DNA from: Diatrype stigma
Lineage: Eukaryota > Ascomycota > Sordariomycetes > Xylariales > Diatrypaceae
Assembly (NCBI GenBank): GCA_022225965.2
Contig: JAKJXP020000022.1
Coordinates: 372,001 to 436,000, forward strand
Reading direction: 5' to 3'
Length of the DNA stretch: 64,000 nucleotides
The notes beneath the pieces are model-generated. The model saw only the letters and a list, made by a program, of their open reading frames with translations. It did no database searches and was not told where the DNA came from. Every line of letters begins with the position of its first letter. The first letter of the stretch is position 1. A program made the translations under genes and the position numbers. Below, piece by piece: positions 34,891 through 48,091 of this stretch.

Positions 34891-35819
34891 CTACAAGATA
34901 CCATGCTTCTCGAAGAGTCGTCCTAACGCGTCGGTGTCGAAATCCTCATCTTCGGGGATCATATCGATGATGCCTGTTAAGTTGGCAAACAGGTCACCTT
35001 GGTTTCGGTACGCCAAGATCGTTGGGACGGCAGCATTGTCAAATTCGATATCCTCGTAGTGAACCTTGACAAAGTGAACGAAAGGATTGGCAGACACAAG
35101 TGGCTTCAGAGCTTTCTCAACGAGACCCGATACCTCGCACTGTTGCGGGAGGGTTTAGCAAGATTCCTCTCAGATACTGTCACACGTTATAGGGGGCTTA
35201 CCTGATGATCATAAACAAAAACTACGACGGTCGTCTCCCGACCAACTTTCTCGATCGCGTCCAGATAGCCCAGGGCGTCCACTGAATCAAACCGCCCCCA
35301 TAGACGCATACTTGGGCTTGTCCTACGGTTCCGAATGCCATTGGTGATTTCTTGCTCGAGCTGTTGCCGTCTTGCCTCTCGCCATTGTTGTAGAAAAGAT
35401 TCCTCGTCCTGATCAGGATCCTCCTCGCTATCACTGTTCGAACCACTTCGCTTTGCAGCATCACTCAGGCCGAATACTGATCTCCGGGCAGCGCGGACTC
35501 TATTACGCCACTTCCCCTGGCGTGCCTCTTCATATGCACGGGCGTCAGCGATGACACCCTTCACCCCCGTACTACGCCCCGAGTCAAACGCGGCGGGCGG
35601 CAGCTTGACATCTCCGGTGGCCGGAACACGCATGGCGGCGTCTATCTTGGATTGGCGATAATGGTCTTCCTCGTCCTCGTCGCTGTCGTTTGCTTCTCTT
35701 CTTGCGTCGTCTAGATCTTCAGGGTGCACATGTGGTCCGTTGTCTGTGTTTTTATCGATGAGGTCCTGGAACTCCTCTTGGGCCGGTGTTAAGTTGTTCT
35801 TAGCAGATGTGGAGGACAT
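34891..35819 (-). CDS. bdm-1: Phosducin-like protein, class I (G-beta-gamma chaperone)
   Basis: Cytosolic thioredoxin-fold protein; members of this class assist folding and assembly of the G-protein beta-gamma dimer with the CCT chaperonin. Two exons, 35819-35202 and 35139-34891, give 288 residues with a phase-0 intron. The N-terminal half is acidic and helical and holds STGVKGVIADARAYEE, the fungal counterpart of the class I helix motif TGPKGVINDW. The thioredoxin-like domain (about 165-275) includes MRLWGRFDSVDALGYLDAIE, VVVFVYDHQ, FVHFVKVHYEDIEFDN and VPTILAYRNQGDLF, and the protein ends in an acidic segment. I chose the Met at 35819; an in-frame Met 66 bases upstream would add 22 residues without family support. 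Fungal orthologues include BDM-1 of Cryphonectria parasitica. The G-beta gene lies upstream on the same strand. Confidence 0.9.
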
Positions 35820-38769
35820 ATTGGGCAACCAGGTATGGAGGCGGTCCAGTTTCTTTATGTGTCTCGTGGGTAAGGAAGAAGACAACTGGGGTGTTGCGGA
35901 TTTTTTTGCGAAAGCGGAAATGTCCAGTCGTGGGCACTAACGGGCTACAAGGTCGTAAACGGGATAACTTGGCCTGCAGACGGCACGAGGCGACTAGGAT
36001 TAGGTAGAGTGTACTTGTCGGAGAAAAAATGGCAGGTTCCAACAGCGTCTGGTATGTCTTGCACAGCCACGAGTTTGTGTGAAAGGTATGTGGAGAGCTA
36101 AGAATAGGTCGGCCACCCCTGGAACATGCGTCACGGCGTTTCAGCGCTGAAAACCACGGAGAATAGGCTGTAGGACGTAGGGTGCGGTGTGTTAGAGGAT
36201 ATGTGGTCCAGCCCGACGGATCCAATGGAGGAATGCTTTGTCGTAAAACTTGAAAGTAAGCCGACCTGGGCCGAGTTGCGATGGTGCTATGTACGTATTC
36301 GGACAGATACGACAAACACAAGTGGCTGATATAAGATATCGCAATGCCACGAGCAGAGCAGTCACTTGAACGAACGGGAAAGATAGGAGAAACGGGTTAG
36401 GCGAGTTTCTTGTCTCGGCTCTATCAAGATGATGGACGATAATAATTGAGCAATGGCAGGCGGTGGACACACGAAGGACACTGGATGAGGGGCGATGTTG
36501 TGGAATCGAGAGGAGCAGAAAGTGTGGTGGTGGAGGTGTATGTGGAAGAATTGGAGACAGGAGATCGGTCTTTGACAGGCCTGAAAAACAGAACGACGCC
36601 GTCAGTTGTCAACCCTCCGATCATCTAATCAGCTGAGGCCGACGACCGTACTACAGTAGGTACGTAAAAGAGGGAAGGATGCCAGGGGCATAGCGTTAGG
36701 AGGCAGTATGTAATTAGTTAGTGCACTAGTTAGGTACTTAGTCTGGCCAGTCACGTTCCTTGGTGACAGGTAACTAACTCAATAACCACTAGTCAAGTAA
36801 CAGGTCGGGCAATTTAGTCTATTCCGTAGTAGCCTAGTAGGCCCAAGCTAAGGTAGTTGTGTGAAGTGGATGCCAAAGACAAGACCTGAATGGCACATTG
36901 AAAGTTGAAACCCACATTGTGGAAGGGTTGACGCAGGGATCCAAAACGTGGAAAAGCGGGACCAGACTAAATTTGCCTCCAGACTCCAGAGTCTCACAGT
37001 CTCACAGAGTCTCTGCTGCTCTGCCTGTATCCTGCATACTACCTAGGTAGGTACTACGGCAGATACTGCAGACTGCATACCTCGGGCTCTCAGCGCCTCC
37101 TAGCCATGTACGTGGGTTGGCGAGATGCGGCGTAGACGGGAGAGCCTTCGTACTTCGTCATGATTCCTGCGAGCCTGTCTCAGGCCTGAAATGCTCGCCT
37201 TGTTCGTATTCGATATTGTCTTCTAGAATATGCAGATTACGGTTGGACGAGTTGCTGACGGTTCACTCGTCGGGTGATCGGTCAGTCCACGGAGGCAGAC
37301 ACGACTGACAGCGGCTTGCCGCGCAACTACCTACTCCAGTACCTTATTATGTCGATATTATATCGAACCGTCTAGTATTTGATTCCCTGTGTAGTACATA
37401 GTAGGTATGTATAAGACTACAGATAACATTCCTAATAGTATCCGGTTAGAACAACGCCACGTTATTTCGCAAGCTTCGTATCCTGCTTGGACGTAATTTC
37501 TTGCATATGCGACATCCTAAAGCCTAACTAGCTGTGGCTAGCTATAGACATGGTCGGACCGCAAACTCAATGCGTCCGGGGTAAGGTCGTTGGAATAGAT
37601 CCATAATCCGGCTGCTCATAGGTCATAGGCAATGCCCATCTTGCCCGGTTTGCCTATATGTATGTGTTTGATATGAAGATTATTGATTATCTCGATGAAG
37701 TTGAGATATAGTACGGTCAATGCGCATGCGTAGCATCGATCGCTTACCTACATCGTACAAAGAAGCGTTGCTCACAATCTACCCAACCAGATCTATCCCC
37801 GCGTTCGCACATCAGTCGAGTCAGTGCTCGCGCCGTCACGTCGTAGCTACTATAGCCATGAGCATTTCACATAAATCACATAAATAGGATAATTACTATC
37901 GGGGCATGAAAAGTGCATACTCGCGTTCGTATCTTGTCCCTGGTGTTATAGGTACACTCAACCATGGCATGAGAAAAGGATGGGAGAAGTATCATAACTA
38001 GACCCTATAGCGATAAGGTTGAAACCGGACTTGCCGCAGGGGGTGCGAGGGCGAGAGAGACAAGGAGAATCATAAAGAAGAGGGTTGCAACCGGACATGT
38101 TACGCATCCTGGCATAGTCACCTAAGGTGGGATTTCCGTCCAGGAATGGAAACCTTCCAGACGCCCTGGCGGCAGCAGCACGTGTGATTGAAACGCCTAA
38201 AAATATTCGCCAAAGCCGCACGAGTACATAGGTACACTACATGCGCAGCCGGAGTTGTCGTCGTCACTCCAAACGATGATGGACGACTGGAAAGCTGTTT
38301 CGAAACATCCTGCTGCAGCCCTACAGCACAGGATGGAAATACAAGGATGAAAATACAAGGTGATGAGGTTGTTGAAGTCCTGTTTCATTCCTTGGGGGAT
38401 CGGAATGCTGTTTCGCCAAACAGTAAAGCGCATAAAGAAACAGCTCTTGGACTTCATAACATCAAGACTAGTATAAGCACAAAGCAGCCAACGTCTATGA
38501 GCCATACCATACATCATACGCTAGCCCTTACGAATATCCAGTTTGGTGCGAAGTAATATCGGAGATCTCCCATGTAGCGTGGTAACCTTGCGGAAGTTTA
38601 TTTGGTCTGGATTGTGGAGGAGAGCTGAGGTGCCACGAGGCAACCCCTACCTACGATTCTACGAAGTACTTGATTTGAATCCGAATTCAATTCAAATAAT
38701 AACATACTTGATACTACCCCATGCTTGGCTAGGAGTATTGATATGCTATGTTCCTGGGCCGAGGTAGGC

Positions 38770-38807
38770 TTATTTTTTTTTTATTTTTTTTTATTTTATT
38801 TTTTTTC
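38770..38807 (+). repeat. T-rich homopolymeric tract
   Basis: Runs of 7-10 T interrupted by single A over about 38 bases. A run of AAAAAAGAC-type units (38934-38966) follows some 130 bases later. This could be a retroelement poly(A) remnant on the minus strand or simple slippage. Confidence 0.8.
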
Positions 38808-40582
38808 ATGTACTTCGTCCTTACGTACGCATATCCGCATATAACAAGTAGACATACTAGGTAAATAGCCCTTGAGTTGTGGCTGAGTTACGAGGTAGCT
38901 CGTGTGAAAGATATCCACGCGATAATAGGGTGACAAAAAAGACAAAAAACAAAAAAGACAAAAAAGACGACGTGCGAAGTACGCGTACTATTATGATGTA
39001 TAGCTCGATGAATAACAGCCCGCAAAGAAACACACGCCCACCAAGCCCACCATCGCATGTTTCGATTCAAATGGACCGTCATGGTCTAGAAAATCAACGG
39101 GCCGTGGCGCTATCGATGTTTCAGGCGCTTGTTTCAAGTTCTAGAGCGGTCCTATCGACCATTTATATTGGAATGCGGGGATCTAGACTACGCGATTACA
39201 TACATAGGCAGGCATGAACCTGTCCTTATGAAATGTCTGTATTTGATATGCATGCATATGTATTACACCACTTTTTGTTCTTCCAGCTTACCTCACCTGC
39301 CACCTAGACTAACTATACGTGCTACATCATCCGTCAAGCCCCTCCCCCAACCCAATGGCAGTGATCCCATCGATGTCTACAGAGGGGGGAGGGGGGACCA
39401 GACATCAGGAGTTCAAGGGAGACGTATGTATATCCCATATCCTTTTAATTGTGTTCAAGCTTAGATATGCTGACGGCCTACCAGATCCAGTCATGCAAGG
39501 GGGTGTCGTTGTAAGATGCCCGTGATGCGCATACACACTGATCATTGTTCTAGAAGGCAGGCAAACAGGTAGGTATGGATCCCAAGAATACCAAGAACCG
39601 TGGGTTACCTGTCTATTTTAGATATCGTGGGGGACGACCGACGCGTATAGGAATAGAACACCAATGGAATGTTCGTCCCCCCTTTTTCGAGCCCAGTTGC
39701 ACAGATGCACATGGCCTAGGACGTCTGTTACATTTCGTTCCGTTCAGGGAAACCGAACCAATCGACCTGCTTGTCAGCGTCGGTCAAAGGCAGAATAGTT
39801 ATACCGATCTCCCAGACAGAATTCGGCAGCAACTTCAATGCGAGTGTTGGTTGGAAATTCTATTAACTAGCCTCGCATCTTCATCAAGCAGCCTCTCGCA
39901 CCAACACACCACACATACGACCACACCTAACGGCGCAGCCGATGTGACGCTACCTACCTACTTGTGGTCAGGGAAGTAGGGCCTCGGGAGGGACGACAGC
40001 CACATCTGGCGCAAAGCCGCAAGCAGAGGCGATCTTGGTAGTGGCATGCGACGCAACACAACATCCATTCCCTTTGCCTTCTTTCTCCTTTCGTTACCTA
40101 ACCTAACCCAACCCAACCTATGACAAGATGTGTTGGCCACCTCGCTTAATTTCACCTACCCACCCACCAGATATATATATTTACATACCTCCGGAGTCAG
40201 CCCAGGAGTGTCCGTCAGTGTGGTAACACGGCGTTCTTTCGTTCATCGTGGCACGAAGCCGAGAAGCGAATCAACTCTGCATGTCATGTCTGCCCACCTG
40301 CTTGAAATTTCCCCTAGCCTTTCGGTACCCTAATAACCCCAAAACCATGAACTGAGATGATGAATTATGTCGTCAGGCTGGGTAGGTAGAAAACCGTGGA
40401 AAACTTCTTTTGAGCCGAATAGAGTTAGTTCAAAGGCTCCCTTGCCTGGCCGGCAGAGGGTTCAGCCTGACATGACACAATCTGACTTGCAGCGCGCATA
40501 CGCACCTGCAGGCGGGGTTTGGGGTCGACAGGCAGGCTGACAGCTCAGCGCGGGAGACCTACATATGTAAATTGGATATGTA

Positions 40583-40606
40583 GGCAGGCAGGCAGGCAGG
40601 CAGGCA
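40583..40606 (+). repeat. (GGCA)6 microsatellite
   Basis: Six perfect tandem GGCA units in the gene-free region, with related GGCAGGCAGG sequence again near 40745. Confidence 0.85.
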
Positions 40607-43069
40607 ATAGGGGAGCCCGCCTACCTATCGGCCAGCGCACAAATGCATAGGGCTGTTATCAAGCGAGCGGGCGGCTGTGCCACTGGTCCCCCCCTTGCCA
40701 ACCCTAGGCGCGGTATACAAGTACGGCGTCGGTAAGTAGGTAGGAGGCAGGCAGGTTAATCTATCCATCTATCTATTCATCCAATGAACGGTCGTTCGGA
40801 GGAACGCTGCTTACATACCTATCTGTGTACGACCGTTTGACAAATATGGCCCGGCCCCCTTTCTTCATTTCTTTCAGCTCGAGGAAGATGAAACCGAAAA
40901 TAGCGACAGCCACTTTACCACCGATAAGCAGCCTCTCCCGTCCCCCACGACACGAAAAACGACGATTCACATGTGCGGGAAGGAAAGGAAAGCTGCCCTA
41001 TGTTGTTCAAATAGGTGCATATTTTACCTAGCTACCTGCGAACTCATACGAATGGCCATCGACCAAGAGACCAACCAGGCCAGACCGCCTGCCTCAACGG
41101 TTCGTGTTGGTCAATGACCCCTTTCGTATCCTACCTACCGTCAGGGCTTTTCAGGGTCAGGTGCCGTTGGTAGGATTCGGCGACCACCCGCTCAAGCTCA
41201 CTCAGACGTAAGTCAGGTGAGCGTCTATGCATGTGTGTATGTGCGCGCGGCGCGTGTGCTCAACTCTTCTTACCCAGTGTAGTATGTGAGAAAGCAAACA
41301 CGCGAAGGAAGTGAGTGAAAGGGGGTAGGGAGGGAGGCTCTCGAAGTACATGATAGGTGTGTTTCCATCTATCTATAAACGGGGCCCGGGTCCAAGAACA
41401 AGGACAGGATTCAGGCCGGGACCGGAACTAGGACAGATAGCTAAGATTAGTGGTAGATGTAGCAAACCTCTCTCATCATCCAACCACCAAGGTAGGTAGG
41501 TAAGTTAAGGTCGAATACACGAGAAGGAACGTTGAAACGAATGAGTAAGCGAACGTCAGAGGAGTAACTAACTGCCATATGCCATGACCCCCATCCTGCG
41601 TACTTACAACTAGGTAGGTAGGTAGGTAAGTGATGTAAGCCTCCACGAGCACCTCATCCTTCGAGTCAGATCAACACGTCACTTGCATGTGTTCATTCAT
41701 AGGTAAGGGGGGGCAGTGAAGTGGGCCAGGGAAATCCTCGTGGAGGTGAGATCGTAAAATTAATTACCGTATATAAGGTTCAGGGCGTAGGTTAGTAGTT
41801 ACTATTCTGTTCCAAAGTGTTTGCTAACTGCCGTATGAAGCATGTCCTTTTGAGTCCCAACTTTAGAAATTGGAACAGCCGGTAGCACGGAAAGCAGCCA
41901 CCTGATATTAAAGAAGTAGTAGTACATAGGTATGGCCAAACCAAAATGACAGCAACCGCTCAAGCAAGGCGCGGCTTTTATTAGTTCGTTGCAGGCTGCC
42001 GGAACCTGGAAACTGCTAAGATCTGATCTACTCAAAACCACCAACGGATAATGCCATATGCTAAGTGTTGGCGCTGGTGTACATGAGGGTTAGAAAAACG
42101 GATTACTCATTCGATATTTAGGCTATGGTACAGACAACATCAAGTGATGCCGGATTTGGATATCTTCTCTCTCCCCTCTTGATCCCTCTCCCCCCAACTA
42201 AGACTTAGGCCACCTTCAAAGCCCCCATTCACTCAAGAAACGCGATTCCAAAGAAAGTTGACCCCCCCCCTTGGACTAAAGGGATGACTAGTAGCCGCTG
42301 CTACCATCGCCACTACCACCAGACAGACCCCCGGATTCTTCTTCCCCTCGACACTCAAAATCAACAGCTCAACATTCCTCGTAATTTTTATCTTTATCCG
42401 AAAAACAAACTCTCGAAGACTCCCGTATCCGTCTACCAGAAAAAGGCTCGAGATGTCGAATAGGCGCACGGAGACAGGAGAAGCGGATAGACGAGAAGAC
42501 ATTTTTGGTGGAAGGTTTATAATGGATATGAACAAGTCTCTTCCGGAGAGGGGGCACAGTATGTGTATAATGGTGCGATTGTGAAGTTCGAGCAGAAGCA
42601 CATGGGGAAGAAGCGAGTCGGAAATGAAAACCCCGCCGTGTCGTGCGCGCGCGCTCGTCCTATGAGAACATAACAGCCTTCGGTAAAGGTCCATCCATGG
42701 ACGGTGATAATGGAAAATGGTATGGTATCATCAGTGGGCAACAAAGCCTGGACAGAGCTTGACGGCCCCGACGAAGGACGAGGTTGGCAAATGGTATTAA
42801 GAATTGGATACTGGCTAGTACTTGTGGTGCCAGCAGAGGTCGATCGGTCGATGTGAGCCGGTAGGGGAAGTCGGATATAACGTAGGGCAATAAATGAAAC
42901 TGGTGGTGCGAAAAGCTGTCGTGACTTCGTCCTGGCTACGCCGAATCTGGATGACGAAAGGGCGTTACGCAGGTAATATTAGTTCGAATAACCACTCAAA
43001 GAGAACCTGATCGAGGCGTTCAATGGTGTTCTACAGGTGCGGAACGAATGCACGATCATTTCCTCTCAT

Positions 43070-44497
43070 CTAGTATGCCCAGATTTTCAACTATAGCAAG
43101 GTCAGCATACCAGTCCGGATGAAAGGGACATCGCGGGAGAACTTACAACTGAGTCCCAAGAACCTGTGCACAAGCTGATGCCATCGTTGCTAACGCCCAG
43201 ACAGCTGACACGGTTCTCATGGCCCACAAGGGAGCCGATCTTTTCTCCTCTGGTGATATCCCAAACCTGCAAAACGTCAGCTCGAGAATCGAAGTATTCG
43301 GTTCATGCCACCTTACCTTGCACTCGAAGTCGTCGTATCCTGCAAAAAGTAATCTTCCAGAAACAGATGTGGCGACTGAGGTAATACCGCATAAAATCGA
43401 TTCGGACTGATTGAACGGTATGTTAGTCGCATGTCCTGAACATTGTGATGATTAAGGGGGCTTTGCTTACGCCATAGAGGTTGAGTTCCCTGTCGGCTCG
43501 GATATCGAAGAGCCTACAGGTGGCGTCGTCGGAACCTGTTACGAAGGAGTGCCCATCTGGGAAGAACTGGATGGCGTTGATATCGGACTCATGCCCAGCA
43601 AAAGTCTGAACAGCCTTGCCAGCGCGAATATCCCAGAGTTTGGCAAAGGCATCGCAAGCCCCTGAGATGAAGGTGTTTTGGTTTGTAGGGTTCAAGCTGA
43701 TGCTCATCACATCACCGAGATGATCCGCGAACTCCATAACCTTGGTGCCGGTCTCGATATCCCACTTCATGCATGTCATATCACCGGACGAGGTGAGGAT
43801 ACTCCGGTCGTTTATAAAGCGGCAGCAGGATAGGTAGCCGGCATGACCAGACAGTTCGCGCGCGACACGCGTGGGCCCATCCCTCTGCTGGTTGAGGTTG
43901 TAGATGGAGCAGATGTTGTCAAGACCACCGCAAGCGACGTAGTTACCGCTCGGAGCATAGGCGCAAGTCATGACCCAAGAAGACCGCAACGGGATGGCGT
44001 GGACTTTGTTAGTGGTGTAAGCATCCCAAATAATCAGCTTTCCATCCTGTGACGCTGACACCAAATGTCTCCGGTCGGTAGACCAGTGCATAGCATATAT
44101 CTTCGCCAGATGTCCTTTTAGTGTCCTCTTGGTCTTCATCAATTGATTTTTGGGTATCGCCTCGTGCGAGTGTTGCGCAACATCGCGGACTATCAACATA
44201 ACAAAATGTCAGCATCGTATATTACGCAGCACCTACAGGTTGTCGTTGGAAGGCGAGACACATCGCGTCCTATGGCCCAAACGACGGGACGGGAAACGGC
44301 AGCAGCAACAGCGATGATAACAAGGATGGCGATGGCTGCTGATGTGCACGAATTGGATGAAACTCACGTGTCGTATCGGCCAGCTCATCCTTTTTCCTCT
44401 TGATTCTGTCCTTTAGGGTCTCAGCCTCGCGTCGCGCCTGTTGAATGCGCGCTTGCATCGCCTCAGGCGACACATCATTAGATCGTTGCGGGTCCAT
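43070..44497 (-). CDS. gpb1: Heterotrimeric G-protein beta subunit
   Basis: Seven-bladed WD40 propeller that pairs with G-gamma at the plasma membrane and signals in mating, development and virulence pathways of fungi. Five exons on the minus strand (44497-44368, 44189-43471, 43406-43317, 43266-43147, 43090-43070) give 359 residues, the normal fungal length. The N-terminal helix [20 protein letters not shown] is the coiled-coil partner of gamma. Landmarks are [76 protein letters not shown] and a final GSWDSVLKIWAY. Branch sites such as GACTAACAT support the introns. The last exon encodes only six residues plus the stop. Third positions are only moderately GC-rich compared with trpC or tpi1. 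The phosducin-like gene lies downstream on the same strand. Confidence 0.97.
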
Positions 44498-47400
44498 GGC
44501 AACAGGTCACAGTCACCGCAAATGACCGGCGACGAGACGAAGGGGTGGAAAGGAGAAAGGAAGGAGAGCGCGGCTGACGAAGGTCGTGGTCGATGGCGAT
44601 GATAAACCCGGGTGTTCGTCGTCGTTGGCCGTCGGTCGACACGGATGCACGGGGGGTGCAGAGTGAATCGAATCGGCTTTTGTGGAAGAAAGACACCGAA
44701 TGAGTAGGAAAGGAAAAAGGAGGGAAAAGGTGTGTCAGATGTATGTGTGTGAGAGAGCGTGAGAGCACTGAGAGGTACTGAGGTTGGACGGGATTGGATG
44801 GGATTGGATTAGATCGCTAGGTAGATTTCCTAGCAGTTCCCTAAGTTCCCTAGTCGTTCCCTAGTCGCCTAGTCGCCTGGTCGTAGGCAGGTAGTGGCTA
44901 GTAGCGACCCAAGTTCCAAGGCCCAAAAGTCGGGGGTTTGGGTGAATGGATGCAAGCTCCAGGGGCGCTGTTCCCCCGTTGAGTGGCTTTGAGTCTTCTG
45001 GCCAATGCTAAAGAGCTCGGGCACGGAGCAGAGTCTGGCTCGGGACTGGGGTAGGGCCTGTAGTTAATGGGTTGATAGTATTCGTACGTATCTGCCTAGG
45101 TAGGTAGTTATGTATGTAGGTATGTATGTATATGTAAGTAGGTGGTTAGTGCCTGCCGTGGCAATTACGCGGTTGCTATGTATAAGTATAACTCTGTATA
45201 ACTACCTGGGTAGGTATGAAGAGTCTCTAGATGTGTGTAGCAGCACCAGAGCACCAGAGCATTGAGCGCCGGAACATCAGCGTAGGTAGGTAGGTAGTCA
45301 CGAAATAGGACGCGGCTGGCTGGGAGAGGACGGTCTGTGGGAGGAAAAAAAGTAAAGTGGTGATTGACGCCGGGGGGCAGGCGGCAGGATGAGAGGGAGC
45401 AGGGAAAGGGAAGGGAAGGGGAAAAGTATGGGGCTGACTCCGCCAGGCCTTATGAATAGCTACAATTGCTCAGGTTACTATGTATGTCTGTATGTATGTA
45501 TTCTTACATACTTACTGGGCAGGCAGGTACCTACCAGCTAGGTCAGCTTGCCAGCCTGGTAGCTACATATATATGTATGTGTGTACTGCCTCAGGAAGTT
45601 GAGGTTCTCATTATTTTTGGGATAACACAGCCTACCTACATGATATACGTGATCAACTTTCATGTCTGGTATGCATGTATGGTAGGGTTGGAGAGAATTG
45701 TAGATTGGACATACTGGCGGACTGGGACTTGATAACTTCATGTGAGGCTTGAGCCTGTTGTAGTATTGTATGATGCCTCTTAAAGGAAGCTACGCAGAGG
45801 TCAGCTTACCGTATGCACTTAATATTTACCTATAAACTGCATAGTTTATGCTTACAGCCGTTATATTTGTAGCCATCCGATTATATACATGTATGTCGTG
45901 TGCAGACTTGCGCTGTTACTTACATACACACTACTGCTCCAACCACTTTGGATGGATGCCCGTACTGTAAACGTGTACACTGTGTTGGCAGCCCTAACTA
46001 AAAGCCGAAATCCATTCACCTCAGTTCTACTTTGCTTTTATGTAGTACAGGAGCTATGGTGGTTACCAAGCCTTACACGCTGCAGGTGCTTAGCTACCTC
46101 CTACCTTACCTACCTACCCAATCGTGCCAATGCACGCCATGTAATTGTCCGGCTATCGCTAGCGGTCTTGTATGCATTTGCCCGATGTTCGTCCAGACAT
46201 ACTCGTAGTGACATATATCGTACTACATACACGCCTACTTGCTACTCACCATATCATATATCCCTGAGTGGCATAGGAGGTAGCAAGCCGCAGAGTGTTC
46301 GAACTTTCACTTAAGAGTTATACATTTCTCTTGAGCACGAATAAGTACATTGGTCCGACAAACCTAACGTTCACCTCATGGTGTTCATCCGCTGTGGGGA
46401 TGTAATATGAACGATATGCAGGGTCGGAATTGGCGGTCATCAATTTCCATCTTCCTGGCCAATAGGCCTGCCTTGCTGTTCAATCATTTTAGCACTTGGA
46501 ACAAGTATGGCACAGCATCGCTAGACTAAGAAAGGCAACCCCATATGAAGGATACTTCACATCAAGTTAGATCTACTACCTGTTTATATACCTATGTACC
46601 TAACTTGGTGTAATAACCTGTTACGTTGTAGTACACCACCAATATGTTCGTCCTAATCCGATGCAACGGCTTGATAAAAGGCTCGGCAGACACAAATACC
46701 CGAATATCTTCGTACTTCGTAGCTGGTCTGTTAACGGAGGCGCGACGCTGACGCGCAACGGGGTATCTCAGAGCTGAAACTCCAATTCTTTCGGGATACA
46801 AGTAAGTACAGTCTGGTATCTAGTATGTACTATTATAGTACGTACAGTAGTAGGGCTGTTAGGGAAAGGAGGTGGTGACAGTTGAGAAGCGATGTTTTGT
46901 TATATTATGAGAAACACAGGCAAGTTTCCCTTGTCGTGCAACCGGCAGTATTTCGATGCTTCGGGAACCTCCTTGGCAGGGCTTGGTAGGCAAGTTGCCA
47001 AAAGACTGTTATAGAAGTCTCGTCGCTGATTTGCAGCTGTTCGTCCATCACTGGTTTCCATCACTGGTTCATCACGAACTTAAATCCACTCGATCGCCTT
47101 TCGTGCTACAGTTCCAAGATGAAAACAAGGCACTGTACTAGCTCCCCGGCTCGCTCCCCTTGCCAAATTGCAACTTGGTGATCTCGGTAGGCATGCAGGT
47201 CGGCTCAGGAGGGCGAGCTTGAACGGGGCTTCTTTGATTACCGATGGAGACGCCTCCAGGGTTGTAAGTCAATATGCCCAGGATTAGTTCGTCCGAGCCT
47301 TAACTACGAAGTACTGCTGTTCTTTTATAACGTTGGATAATGCGTTTACTGCATATCTCTGTATGATTATGCCCCGCAGCAGCTCTTGACTATAAGCACC

Positions 47401-47579
47401 TGCTGTAAGTATAAACTCTGTTGTATTCTTCAATCTATGCCTGTTTCTTTAGTTAGGAATCGTCTCATTGAACCACTACACTAGGTACGTATTTATCTCA
47501 GAATCAGACGTATTTCCTGGACCTACCTAATTAGGTACTGGTGGCTGCTGGTGGCTTATGTGGCTTATGTGGCTAGTAG
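44498..47579. other. Gene-free region upstream of G-beta
   Basis: About 3.1 kb. The first 300 bases are probably the G-beta leader and promoter. Beyond 44.8 kb there are repeated CCCTAGT/TAGGTAGG motifs and short AT-rich stretches. No gene is supported, and the missing catalytic lobe of the neighbouring kinase was looked for here and not seen. Confidence 0.5.
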
Positions 47580-48091
47580 TGGCTAGTGTGGTGCGAATGG
47601 TCCAGGAAAGACGTCTAAAACGGCGATCCGAAAAAGTGCTGCACTAGGAAGAATTTTGTATGGGATAGAAAAAATCCCTCGTTGACACTCGCCCATAACT
47701 TTACCAAATCTTATCCTATAACAAATCCGAAAGTACGTCAGAAATCGTAGCTCAATGAAGATTCCAACCATACTTTTGTCGACGTTATACGACTTGAATT
47801 GGTTATAATCCAACTTTAAAACGACCAAGGGGTACTAGGAAGAAAATTCCAGTCGTTCTGGATTTACTTAATACTTTACCGTTATATAAAATAATAAAGA
47901 TGCAACCATTTCCGTCGCTAGCCTTCGTTAATAGCTAACTCCGGACGTTATCGGATTTTTAATATCTTTAGTATTGGTAAAGTTATAAGGAAAAAGGAAA
48001 ATAAGGAAATAGTTGTCTGCCTTGGCCCCTATAGGGGCCCGATCGCCGTCTCAGACCACTTTTCGAAATCCGGTGGCCCCAGCCACACTTA

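Larger units (their letters stand above)
35820..43069. other. 7.2-kb gene-free region
   Basis: The longest stretch without a supported gene. It includes the promoter and leader of the phosducin-like gene (35.8-36.6 kb) and the 3' side of the G-beta gene (42.2-43.07 kb). Several open frames of 100-155 codons exist (for example 39575-39979 + and 42233-42694 -), but none shows a family motif or spliceable neighbour. The sequence has a T-rich run, a GGCA array and many AGGTAGGT motifs. No RNA gene was recognised by eye. Unannotated long non-coding transcripts are possible but not demonstrable here. Confidence 0.5.

Noticed and set aside
39575..39979. Possible small gene of 134 codons
   Set aside because: No motif, no splice-compatible neighbour, mixed composition and a Ser/Thr/His tail from simple sequence; not distinguishable from chance.
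42233..42694. Possible small gene of 153 codons on the minus strand
   Set aside because: Random-looking composition in the 3' region of the G-beta gene; no support.
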